Source: Drosophila miranda (lineage: Eukaryota > Arthropoda > Insecta > Diptera > Drosophilidae). Taken from it: a stretch of DNA of 64,000 nucleotides. Below, one piece after another: positions 9,796-22,700 of this stretch. Both the position numbers and the translations under genes were made by a program. Below the pieces are notes generated by a model. That model did not search any database. It was not told the origin of the DNA and was given only the letters and a program-made list of their open reading frames with translations. The stretch is from contig NC_046677.1 in assembly GCF_003369915.1 (NCBI RefSeq), positions 7,874,001 to 7,938,000 of the forward strand. The letters are read 5' to 3'. Every line of letters starts with the position of its first letter. The first letter of the stretch is position 1.

Positions 9796-11513
9796 CGCGG
9801 CAACGACAACAAAACGGAAATTAAACTTGGCGGTTGGCGCTCTTAACAATTCAGAAAAGTAGTTCCGTTTACTCGAAAAACACCCCTAGGTTCAATGCTT
9901 TGTCTTTAATATTTGAATAAAATTTTAACCATCAAGCGATTCGGACACGTTTTTATGTTGAAAAATTCCTTTGGTTGTTACGCTTTTCGTCGTGGTTTGT
10001 TGTTGTTTCTTTGTTTCGTCGGAATTTTCGCGTGAAAGTCAAAACATAACATCTGCAATATCTGCAATCCAATAATAAGGGAAAATTCCCCCGTTGCAAT
10101 GTAATATTTGAATATTTTCATTTATGATTTCCCCTAACAACAACTGTTTTGTGTTTTGTGTGTGTTTGTGTGTGTGTGCGAAGAAGTGAAAATGCTATTG
10201 AGGCCATAATATTTGTATTGAAATTCTTAGCGGCGGCCACAAAATTCGTGGCAAAGATACAACAAAAATAATTCGATTTCCCGCAAAGAAATGAACGACG
10301 AAAAAAGTGAGCGGCTGATTGTGGTTGCTGTTTCAGTCTAGCGTGTGGTTTTTGTTATTGTACTTGCTGTCTTGGGCTTGCGCTTGGTTATTCTTGTATT
10401 GTTTCTTGATTTCCTTGCTGATGTGTATGTGTGTGTGTGTCTTTTAGTGTTTGCTTGTGCGTGGTGCAGCAACTAAAAACATTGAATACAAATATTCCCC
10501 CCTACGCGTCTCCCAATTTCAAGGAATCGTAAAAATCCAGTTATGAAATTGCATCAATATTCCATCTCTCTTGCTCCTTCCCCGGCCTGACCTCGGTTAT
10601 CATAAGTTGCCAAGAGCGAGATGCAGCATATGGTGCTGCTGCTGTTGCTATGGCCGCAGCATCCGCTCACCATTCCTCTCTTTTCTCTCTCCGAAAATAG
10701 CAGAAAAAATACATAAATACACAACAAAAAGGCGCGCAACAAGAGTTTTATTTGGAAATACAACAAAAATAACCAAGTGGATCGCAGAAAAAGTCAATCT
10801 TTTTGTTTGGATTAAGGTAAGTTTTTGCCTGTTACCATATAAAATAGTATGTATATAAAATTAGCAAATAAAAACCTCAGACGGCAAACAATCTACAGAA
10901 AAAACAAGTTAGTTGCTAAGAACCAGTTGAGCGTTGCAGACCAGGCCAGAGTGTCCCCCCTGCCACCCCCTAACGACTGGTTTTTTACCTGCCTTCGTCT
11001 CGCTAGCGCTCTCTTCTCCCTCTGTCGATGGCGACAGTAGATCGTGCTTCTCCTTGCCTCTCGCTCTCACTTGCACCGGCATTTAATAAAAGCGATTGCC
11101 AGTTGGATCCTCTCTTCTGATACTGCTACTGCTACTGCATTGCATTTGATACACTTAATACAGTGGGCGGCGCACATTAGGGAAGCTGTAACCAAGAATA
11201 GTTTTCGTGTCAGCTGTTGAACTACTTACCTGTGTTGCGTTTTAGAGCAGAAAGGCAGACTTTAACATAATTAACATACATACATATGTATGACGGAATT
11301 GTATTGCACTAATTCCACATGGCTCTCGTAACATTTGAACCCTTTTCCAAAAGTGTGCGTGTTTATGGACATTACAACCACTGTGCGAGCGTCTCTTCTC
11401 TCTCGCTTCTTCTCAATTGAGTTCAAAGCTAGTTGCTTTACTAATTGTAGTTGCAGAGTGAGAGGGAGATGGACAGCTGCTCAAGAAACTCTTAACTGTT
11501 ACTTTGTGTGCAG

Positions 11514-11544
<31 letters not shown>

Positions 11545-14500
11545 AATGCTTACTAGCATTGCTCCAGGTACCGTTACGGCAGAGCTTCCAGACAATTGAC
11601 TCTCCGATTCGCAATGCAATGGAAACAGAAGCTGCATGACTTATGTGCGGTGTTTTTTTTACAGTTTAACGGCCACTAATATACAGCTTTAAATTTGTTT
11701 AATTTTTATGACTACAGTTTACCTACCGCCCGCACCTCTATATCGGTGGGTGCTTATCTCGCAAACGGCAGGCTACCCCACAAACTTCTTGGCTGAAAAA
11801 CAAACACAGGAAAGTAAATTAATAAATCTTCCATCAGGGCATTCCGCTAGCCCGCCACAGTTTGTGAGAAAAGTGGCTACATTAACGGTTGTTCTTCCAG
11901 CGTGTCACTTGATAAGCAAATTCTGTGTGGAATGCCCACTGTATCTGTATCTAGGCGTACGTGGCCAGGCGGTACTCACGCGTGGCTCCGTTGTTTCTTA
12001 TCACCGACAGCTGTCGGAATATGCACTACACTACTCGCACTCGTATGTGGTATTCATTGTGTTATGTTACCATAAAATACTATATATGTTACCTACGTAG
12101 TACGTATCTACTTTTGTAGCAGTCACACATTCCGCAAACGAGTATTTCCATTAATCACTGGCTCTTCTCAGAGCAGATATGTGCGCTTTTTGGCTACCCC
12201 ACCATCAGGAGTCCTAACTTAATAGATTCCACATTGCGTTATCCTGGTTCCGTACAGTATTACGGTAGATGGTAAAATTTGTTGGCTTCGCATGGACAGA
12301 GTCCATAAAGAACTACCTTTTATCATTTTGATTGGCGTTGGGTTATCGCTCAATATGGAGGTCCACCCTCCGCTATTATTGATACGATTTATTATTATTG
12401 GCATTATTGCTCTTTGGCATTTCATTTGGTTGTTCAACAAAGTTTGGTACACTGGTATCTGGTTATAATATAACCGGTATATATAATATAAAGCAAAATA
12501 TACAGAAGTGTCCTTCAAAACCTCAAAAACTCGTTAATCTTTAGAGTACATTTTCGTTCGTTTCCTGTGACTGATAAAATCCACAAAAATTTCAACATTT
12601 TAAGTGAATTTATGAAAAATGGATAAAATACTCTTGAGCAGAGCTCTAATCAAATTTAAAATGAAACAAACACGCGCTCGCATTGTCTGCCGCCAACAAT
12701 TGTTTCGCCATTAACTTTAACGACTTTTGTGAGACAGAAGTCTATTGTTTTCATTACTCTGGCTGCACGGTAGTGCTGGTGCTCGGAAATTGACAGCCCA
12801 TCGATCCCTGGTACTGTGGCAAATTAAGATGGAATGCGAATAATTGAATACATTAATATGGTAATTTCTGCTGGTGGGTTTTAGCATAGGGTCAAAGCTT
12901 CAATCAGTCGAGCGTCCACACAAAGAGAGAGAGAGAGAGATGGGTTCGTGAATGGATCGTGATTTGCTCGTGAGTTGTTTTACAGTATGTACTTTTATTC
13001 CTCCCATTGCCAGAGGTCTCTTTCTTGCTTCCTTTTGCTCTTTGATTTTCTGACTTTCAGTTTCTTGTCACGCGGCCCTCTCTTGTCCATTGGATGCCCC
13101 CATTCCCCTCTCTGGTGACGCTTCTCGATGTAATTGAATAGATAGCAACCCACAGAAGCGTCGAAGGCAGTTTCGTCGGGAGTGTCGACGCCCCCGTCAA
13201 CAGTCAACAGTTTCTAATTAGTTGTGAAACTTTGTTGCCTTCTTGCCTCCTCCTCCGTCTTCTTCTTCATCTTCTTCTGGCTTTGGCCGTTTTCTGCCTG
13301 GAAACTTGTGTCTCGTTGCCGCGAATATTCATTCCCATGGAAGTCGGAAGTTTTCCCATGTCAAAATGCCAAAGCATCGTAAATTTCCAACTCCCATTGT
13401 TCAGATTCAAATTGAGTTTGCCTTTTGCCGTAATTAACCAACGGAGCAGCTAACCAACGGAATTAGCATACGAAATGACTGAGAATAAATATACATATAT
13501 CGAGAGTTTTGTATGCAATTTGTCACGATGTGATTTAAATTGGGTTACGTTACCGCCAATCGGAGTTCCGTCCTCCTCTTTATAATATCGTGGGGGTAAT
13601 TACTCATCGCCTCAGACTGCAATATCAATTATATTATGGAATTATATGCCCCGATAAGTGCACTTAAACTTTCAGTTAAAGTTAATGGAAGACAAAGGCT
13701 AGAACGTAATGTAAATGATCCCCAAAAGTGGCGAAAATGTAGCAAAATTTATGTTTATCGGCTAGTGCTCCCTCCAATGGATATATGGATGAATCGTTCG
13801 ATAAATAAATACCCATTTTGAATTAGCTGCCAATTGAAAGAACAATTGTAAACATTTTCAGTGCGAAATCGGTTTTGAACAGACGGAACAAAGCAACGAA
13901 AATCAAATATTTATTTAAAGAACCTGTTTTTCTGCATTTCTGCCACCCCAAATAATATCTATGCAGATGAAAGATTTTGAATATTTTAAATTTGATGATG
14001 GTTCAAGCCCCTTTTGTTTACTGATTGGAAATTTGCTTCGAAAACTGGTTTAAAATGCACTCCAGAGGCACGTCGCAGATATTATTTAGAAAAATAAATG
14101 CTTTAGTGTATTAAAATAATTGCTGAACACATTGTTGGTGCTTAAATATAATTATAAAATATTTATATACAATTTATAATTGGCCCGACCATAAATGCGT
14201 TTTCAATGGAAGGTCGTGGCCATTCGATTGGAGCCATTGATTGTTCAATCGAATGAAAAATATGGCCAAACTGAATTTTCAATATTTATGTTTAAGGCTG
14301 AGTTCAGCGAGAGCGAGACTTGGGTGAGTTTTCCATCTCATCAAATTGGTTTTCCAATTAGTCGTAGTCCCAGCCGTTCAATAACAAACGACAAAACGAG
14401 CATCAGATACATATAATGTATCTCTGAGATACGTCTGGATTGGCAAACGCATTGAACTTTATTTTCATTCGTATTCAAGTCTTTGGCCAGCGCTCTCATT

Positions 14501-16527
14501 CCCTTCTTTTCGCTGTCTTTTGGCCCGATAATCATTGCCGGTTTTGGGCTTGGCCCACCGCTGGAAATGTTTATCTTTTTTCGGATTACGAGTATTTCGC
14601 ATGTGCGTGGCTAAAAATAATTTCAGTTTAGCTGCTGCCTCTGCTCCAGCTCCGAGTATCGACAACCGCAATGAGGGCAAGTCAGAAAAGCCCAAGCCAC
14701 AGATACAGATAAACGGATTCTCTGCAAGAAGCAAGGAACATAGTGAAGTTTTAAATACCCTAGAGGGTCCATCTTTGCTATAGAAAAGAGAAACGACTGT
14801 GTCCGTTCGCTTATGGGAACTTTGTAGTGAAACAGGAGTTTCAACATCTGCTGGATATCATCATACCCACTAGAATACAGGGTATTCGGGTATGTGGAGT
14901 GGCTTCCACTAATTAGAAGAAACAAAAGTGAACTTATCAGGCGGGGCCGCCTTCTTTGGGGTCGTTTAACCATTGGGCCCGGCCAAAATAAATCAAGTTT
15001 TGGCCACTTGAAAGTTGTTTGTTCCTCTGGAGCTCGTAAAAAACGCAGAAAGAAAGGAAAATCAAAAGTGCCAGACAGCCGCAGTGGCGGAGGGTAAAAG
15101 TTTTCTGCGGGGCATGCGGGGAGTAGTGGCTAATGGTTCTTAGCCATGTTGATGACGAGGCGAGAGTCAAAAAACCAATGAAACGACTAAATGGCCAAAC
15201 AAATTTCATGTTTCATTCGTTTAATAGAATGTTTTATATACCCGTGCTATGTATTTTTCTGCTTGATTTATGATCATATAAAAACAAAGCAGAAAACGAA
15301 AGAAAAAACTAGATGAAAAAATTAAGTCACATTTCGGTCGTGTGCCAAATTCATTTTTAGCTTTCATATGAAGATTTTTTTTGTGTCGAGGCATATATAT
15401 AATGAATACATATATATTCAATATATACAGGCTATATATATGGGCAATACGGAATTGGTTACCAAATAAGTTCATCATTCAATGAAAAACTTAATTAAAT
15501 ACAAATTGAAACACGCAAAAAACCGTCGAATTTCATTTGTTTTCATTTAATTAAAAGACTAGAAAAGGAATGGGGTTTGCTTTACTCTTTTTTGATCACT
15601 TAAATTCAATAAAAAATTGATGGGAAACAAAAAAATAATGGAAACAACAATTCTGTTGACACGTTTTGGGGCTCAGAAAATACTATAAATGTTTGAGAAA
15701 TTCTGGGGAACAAAAGTAGAGCTCTTATTGGGAATTGAAGGAACGGAACCCTTTAGCCCAGAGATTGTTGAACTTTTACCACAGTTCTGTTACAGGGCGT
15801 TCATTGATCTGCTTCTCAAGCTCACCCCCACCCTCAACGCTCCCCTTCCTTCATAATTGTTGTAATTTTTTTTCATTTGAATGCTGGAAACTTTTCAAGA
15901 ATGAATGAATGAATGGCGGCCTACTGTTTCTCCCAAGAGTTGAATGTTCCCTAGAATTATGAATGCTTGAATGGTTCGCCATGAACCCACATCAGATATG
16001 GTTTTGCGAATATATTAGGCCTTATGGATATGTATTTTGGGCAGGGGAACAGGAAGTATCTGTCGGTCCGACAGCTTAAAAATCAAAGTTCAATCTGTGT
16101 GTGTGTCTTTTGGGGGAGCCTTGAACTTTGTTGTCAATGAGCGACAGTGGGTCTGGAAGCCCACACAAGAGAGATTGGAGGAGTAGCCTCCATCCTACAC
16201 CCTCCCCACCCCCCACACGCGCGTTACGCATGACCTTGGGGGCAATACGTGCTCCACGTCGCCTCTCTTTTTCGTGGTTTTTTTCCCTCCCATTCGCTTC
16301 GCTTATCGGAAGCTCCGAATCAAGGGCGGGCTCTAAGTTTTATTTGTTTTTAGCGTTTCATTTTCTGTGTTGTTTTGGGTATTTTTGCTGTTATTTCTGT
16401 ATTTCGCTTATCCGTTTTTATGATTTTTTTTTTGGCCGGTTGAGTGCCTTTCCTGGGGTTCGATAAACTTCACGAGTTTATTTTCAATTGCCTCAAATGT
16501 AATTGTATTTTCATCTTTAACTTGCAG
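9796..16527 (+). other. Flippase 5' non-coding exon(s) and 5' intron
   Basis: The first exon probably runs from about 9780 to a donor at 10307 (gtgagc) or 10817 (gtaagt). A clean acceptor (cttgcag) ends at 16527. The short ATG frame ending at 10306 meets an in-frame TGA if joined to the exon at 16528, so it would only be an upstream ORF. Other content: (GT)n tracts near 10140-10175, a (CT)n tract at 11517-11544, a (GA)n tract near 12925-12940, and an inverted ATACCC/GGGTAT pair at about 14865-14887. I see no independent gene. Confidence 0.55.
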
Positions 16528-16739
16528 ATCCGCCCCCTCCCCCCGTCATGGCAGTCGTGCAACAGATGAGGCATCATTCGTGCCGGCGATGAGGCCCAGC
16601 CCCACGCTGGAGTCCAGGTGCTGCTAGGAAGAGGAGTACCCCTGGAATCGAAGCCATCAAACAACATCCGGAACGGAACACACACACACACATATCCCAC
16701 GGTCCACAGAAGGTAACCTGATGGTTGTGGCCTGCGAAG

Positions 16740-19700
16740 ATGCCTTCAGCGAACACCGAAGACTTGCGGCGAAAGTTTCTAGTTGTCCAGCAGCAGCGCT
16801 CGGCCCCGCCCAACCTCTCCGGCGACGGCCACGCGCCTGGCAACACACTGATGATGACAGCCACCGCTGGAGCGGGAGCGGGAACGGGAGGTGGACTGGG
16901 TGCCGCTGGCGAGCCGGAGCGCACGTATGTGTTTCCGGGCGGGAATCCGCTTATAGGTAGCGTACCCGGAATGCCGGTGGCCAATCCTGCGGGTCCATCG
17001 CGTGGCCATGCGCGGTCCGTTAGCCATGGCGGCGGCGCCATTGTGGGGGCCAATGGGCGGCCCATCAAGTCGGCGATGAAGGGCCACCAGCGAGCCTTCT
17101 CGCAGGGCCAGATCACGGACTCGCCGCCGGGCAGTGCCGCTCCCTCGGGGCGGGGCCACAGTCGCGTTGGCTCCAAGACAGACTTCATCCTGCCGCCGGG
17201 ACACAAGGAGGAGGCGGTGCGTGAACCCTCCGCGCCCACCTCGGCGACGGGGGGACGCGGCCACTCCCGCCAGGCGTCGCGCTCCGAGTCCATCTACACG
17301 CTGCGGCGAACGGAGGCGCCGCCGTGGTGGAAGCGGCTGACGCTCTGCAACTACAGCACCGGCGACAAGTTCGAGGAGCGCAGCTACCGGATGGTGGTGC
17401 CCAACCACACCGTGCCGCCCAAGACGCCCAAGCGGGAGCATCCCAACGGCCAGTTTGTGGGCAACAAGATCCGCACCACCAAGTACACCCTGCTCTCGTT
17501 CATTCCGAAGAATCTGCTGGAGCAGTTCCATCGCGTGGCCAATCTGTACTTCATCTTCATCGTCCTCCTCAACTGGGTGCCGGCGATCAATGCCTTTGGC
17601 AAGGAGGTGGCCATGATCCCAGTGCTCTTTGTGCTGGGCGTGACGGCGGTCAAGGATCTGTTCGAGGATCGGCGGAGGAGAGCCTCCGATAAGCGGATCA
17701 ACAACACCACATGTCGGGTGTACGATGGGTGAGTGTGATACATAAGTATAAGTATATCTTGAAAACCAGATGGCAGTTCTTTCGCTAATGGATAGACGGG
17801 AGAAGCCATCTTCCCCCTCCTTCTACACAGTTTGTCAATTTCTGTCCCGTTGGCCCACAAAACTTTTCCAAACTGTTGCCAGAGAGCCAAAAGCCAACAA
17901 AGAACTTGACTTCTGTTGACCAATTTCCACATTTCGAGCCCTCCGGCTAGACAGATTTTAACGAGAGACAGTTTGCCGGGCTCTCTGAATGTTCTGAATG
18001 TGCTGAATGGGTGCCTGGGGCTTTGGACTGATTCGGATGGCCATTACCCTCCCCTCCGCCTACCATTTTCAACCACTGGTTGCTCTCCTCATGCTAATTT
18101 TTGGCCGTCTGCATGATTTGTTGAACCCGATTCGTGTTTTGTGTTTGTGTATTTTAAAACGTGATCTAGAAATCGATAATCCAGCCAAAAGCAAAGCAAA
18201 TACAAACACTAACAAGCATGGAGAGGTGCCTTTGGGTACCGAAGCATCAGATACCCTTGCAGACCCATAGGTTGTCCGACTTTGATTAAAAGTGTGAGGT
18301 TTTATAGGCTGGAGACTTGTAAAATATATATATTTTATAGATCTCAAAAGACCTAAAAGTTAAAGGCATCATCATACCCAACTTCAAGGGTATATAAAAT
18401 AGCAACAATTCTGTGTGTAAACTTTCCCTAACTGTCTTTGCCGGTGCCTCTTTTCTGTTTCTTCTTCTCCACTTCTCGCTTGTGGTGGGGGCTGTCCCAC
18501 ATTTGAGCGTCGTTGACGCATACTTTTGACACTCTTTTGCCCCCCGCCGAAGCCCTCTTTTTAGCCATCAGCCGAGCAGCGATTCCGTTTGTCAGACTTT
18601 CCCAAACCAAGTGACAATTTACTTGCATTGCACGTGTACGTGTACTTGTTGTACTTACCCTGCTGTACCGCTCTACTGCTCTTACCTCTTGGGATCTGTG
18701 CCGCCTCCTTCTATTCAATTGTTTCCCGTTTTGTACAACAGCAAAATAAACACGGAACCAAGGCATATCGATAGAGAAGGTGAGGCCCGGCCAAAGAGCG
18801 CCCCCCTTTGGAATGCACTTGCCTTACCTGCCATTCCAATGTGCTTTCCACAACAGTTTCGTTTCTCCTCTCTCCCTCTCTATCGCTCGGCTGTCTCGTG
18901 TGCCGACGCTGACCAATGAACTTACGAGTGAGCCACTCGTTCGTTTACATTGTTGTTGCTAATTATATTTGCATTTCCCTATTCTCTTTCACGCTCTTTT
19001 GCACAATTGTCATAAAACCAAACCATAGTGATTTTGTCGCTTCTGTCATTGTTGTCCATGAAACGTGTCGTGCACAGTGGATAAAATCGGATTGGAACTG
19101 AAACTAATTGATGATAAAAATGTGAGGATTGCTAAGAAAAGCACAAGAGGGTGTGAGAGGGGGAAATGATGTGGATTATAAAGACTTCTCCATGAAGTCC
19201 ACTGTGTTATGGAAATGTGCAACAATTGCATCCGTTCCACTATCCGTCCTTCCTCCGTTGCGCGAAAAGCCACAAGTTACATGCAAATCAGAGGCGGGTG
19301 GGGGATGGGGGGTCTGCCAAATATGGAAATCGAATGAACGGTCAGAGGAGCCACAGCTGGACAGCTGACTCACAGCCGACTGGAGTACAGGCCTACCTGT
19401 GGAATGGAATGGAATGGAGTGGAGCAAAAGTTTCCAGTTTAACGGCCCTGACCATCTGACGCCTCTGCCCCTCGGCCCCGCGATTTTTGTCCACGAATCG
19501 AAAATCATGAATTTGATGGCCGTGTGGTGTGCAATGCTCGAGAAAAATGAATCACGAGTTCGAGTGCGAATGCGATTGCGAATGGAAATGTGAATTACTT
19601 GCGGGTTTTCATCTCTAAATATTGCGATTACGAATGACATTTACTTGGCAAATTATTGGATCAAGGTTACGCATTTGGCAACATTTTTACTACCAAAAAA

Positions 19701-22700
19701 TAAAAAAGGGGAAAACAATGTCTGAAAGATTTCTCCCTCAAAAGCTTGTGTTAATTGCACCCAAAACGGAATCGATTGTGGATGTGCTAAACGAATGATT
19801 GAACCCCCAAATTAATTGATGTGTTAAAAGTCTGCAAATTTAATTAACACAAGGAAAGCAAAAAAATAAAAGAAAGAAAACAATTAGTCATTCAGGAAGT
19901 TGTATCGCAAAGGAGATAGATATAAGTTTAATCTCGAAAACGAAAGGAGAAACCGTGAATAATTAGATGATTCAAATGCAATAAGGAAATGCTGCTTTAT
20001 CCCACATTATCTCGACCATTGAGTTACCTGTGTGTTAAACTATATCTTTCATAAGAAATTACAACCATCTTTTATGGGTTCACCTGAGAAGATCTGTTAG
20101 AGGAACGTCTCTAAAGCTTGTGCTCTTATTTCTTTAGAGGACATTGCCAATCATTTGGGCAGTCTCTCCCTTCTCGCTCTTCTTATGATTCAATCTGTGG
20201 GTCTCAATTGCATTGAATTCCCAGTCAATTCCCACTGATTGCTGGGCTGTGGCTCCTCGGACTCTTATTGATATGCCCTGCAAAAAGCATGACTCGCTCT
20301 GGCCGAGTAAATGCAATAAATTCATTGGAAAAATATTTCTCACTCTTCCGCCCCTCCTCCCCCGCGAAAGATTGTCTCATTCTGGTCTTATCAAAGGGAA
20401 CGGACGAGGTCACTACTCGCATTGTGGGGCTCTGGGGCGCGAAATGTCATGAAAAGAATTGCATTTATTGCTCGATCCCCCTTATATAGCTTATGCAAGG
20501 TCTTATGTAACACCCGCCTGGCCCCACCACACACCACACACCCCTCACGTACAAGTATCTGCTGACTGAGGGATCCAAGAATCGTGCCAGATTCGTATGG
20601 AAACTGTAAACAACACTTTTGCCACTCTTTTGAATGCAATTTGCTGTATTTGTATTTGTATTTCTTTTGTGGCCAGAAGCAGAGCTTTCTCCATTCGAAT
20701 GGCATTTCCATTGCTTAATCTTTTACTTTTGCCTTTGAACTTGACTTTTCCTTGGAAATACACTTGCTATTCGTTGCATAAGGCTCCAAGGATATCTATT
20801 GTATGATTAATGGCCTGTCCCACATTTCGTATTCAATTTCCGAACCGCCTCAACCGTTTTCTTTGGTGGGAAACACAACGGAATAAATATACAAATATAC
20901 AACTATCTATCTAGGTGGGGCAGCCAGGGGAAAGGGGAGGCTTCTTTTTAACATTCCCAAGCGAATGCGTGGGCGTGTGGGATTTCGTCTATCCAGATGT
21001 TGTATCTCTCAGGCGGTGTCAGGCGTGCACTTTCACCGCAACCGAAACTGCATGAATATATTCGCAGAATTGCGCCAACAGCTGAGACCTCAAGCCGCTA
21101 CTTCTGCGATTCTCACTGATTCTTTTGCATAAAATATGGCCCCTCAAGGTTGTGGGACAAACCACTCGTGGGGCACGTTGTGAGAGCGAACTACATAACC
21201 TTGAAACCTTGAAAAGCGACCATAAAAGCGAATTTCCGATTGGCCGAATGTATCTGTATCTGCTGTGGCTTTAACACCAGTGATGAGGTGATGAGATGAC
21301 AGACAATAAATACCGATAGTTATGCTCTACTGGGGCGTATCTATTCTTGTGCGCCGATCTCCTACGCTTTTGTGGGTTAATGTTTGGCTGGAAATGATGG
21401 TTTATTGTTTCGCTTACAGCTCTTAATAGAACGGTTGTATCTCACCAAACTCTGACATTGAAAATGCTAAAATACAGCAACCTAGCAAACGGGTTTTCCA
21501 TTCCATTCACTCCCTCCCCGTTCAAGCAAAACAAACCGGTTGGCAATCATCGTTAGGATTCAGTCTCCGTCTCTGAGTCTCTGTCTGAGAGACTGACGTT
21601 TGTCTAGCAAGAATCGGCACTCGGGGCCCAAACCTGATCGCCAACCATCCCCCCATCCCATATACGACCATTGCCAGCCATCTAATGGCCATGTTAACAA
21701 AACCCAGAGACCATTAGCACCATGCTGCCATGCTGCCATACTCCATGCTGCAATTGCTGCGGCTGTTGGTCAAGTTTTCCGATTTGTTTCTCTCTTCTCA
21801 TGTCTCGGGTACTCGTATCTGTGGCTTGCAGTGTCACTGACTTGCGTTCCAGCTGGGGTTCAAGCAAAGTCATAGCTCAGGGCAGAGACTGCTGCTCCAG
21901 GGACAAGCGAACGAGGGAAAATATGATCTGCAAGGTGGTTTCTGTTGGGTTCAAGGAGCTTACAAAACGAAGAAATACGTGTAACTATGCTGTAATTATG
22001 GAATGCAAATATCGAAGACGGATTGAAGTTTTCGCCATAAATCATACTCCAAAAAGTGACATAAATCAATGCGATAGTTGCGACTATCAACGATAGGCTG
22101 GTCCGTTATTCATTATCTCATACGAACACCTGCAGTACTAGTTCCAAGAACTCTATATTCCAAACGATCTGCAGGGTTTGTTCACCCAAAAGATAATCCC
22201 ACCAGAGAGCGGTGGGCGCACTTGAGATAATATTTGATCGAATGCCAGTGACACAAATACCTAGATACCTAGATATTGTATCTTTGAAGCACAGAAATAA
22301 CTTCAAATGCAGCACGTATGGGAAATGGAAGAATATTCAAGTGTTAGGGGCTGGAATTTCGACTTGAAGTAGAGCGGAAGGATAGTTATGGAATCTAATC
22401 AAGAATTTTCATTGCCACATTTTCGAATTGAAATTGAAATACTCGTATAGTTTGCACTGTTTGTTGTTTGCCTTTGGCTCTCAAGGATTTCTTTAGAAAT
22501 AGGGAACAAATATCACGCCCGAAAGATCATTTGAATGGCTTTGGTTGTTAGTCTGAGTTTCAGCTGAACAAAGAGGCCGATTGTTCGAAAGAAAACTGGG
22601 ACTGAGGCCACGAAATGTGTATCTTATTTGCATGGAGATGGAATCTCCAAAGACCTCTTACCTTTCGGTTTCCTCCTACTGCCACTGTCACTTGTAGCGC

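Noticed and set aside
10571..10858. 95-codon frame with a Cys run in the flippase 5' region
   Set aside because: The Cys run comes from a TGC repeat; no in-phase link to the coding exons.
14865..14887. ATACCC/GGGTAT inverted pair as a transposon end
   Set aside because: Too short, with no body or target-site duplication recognised.
16574..17531. Long minus-strand frames opposite the first flippase exon
   Set aside because: GC-rich shadows of the real coding exon on the other strand.
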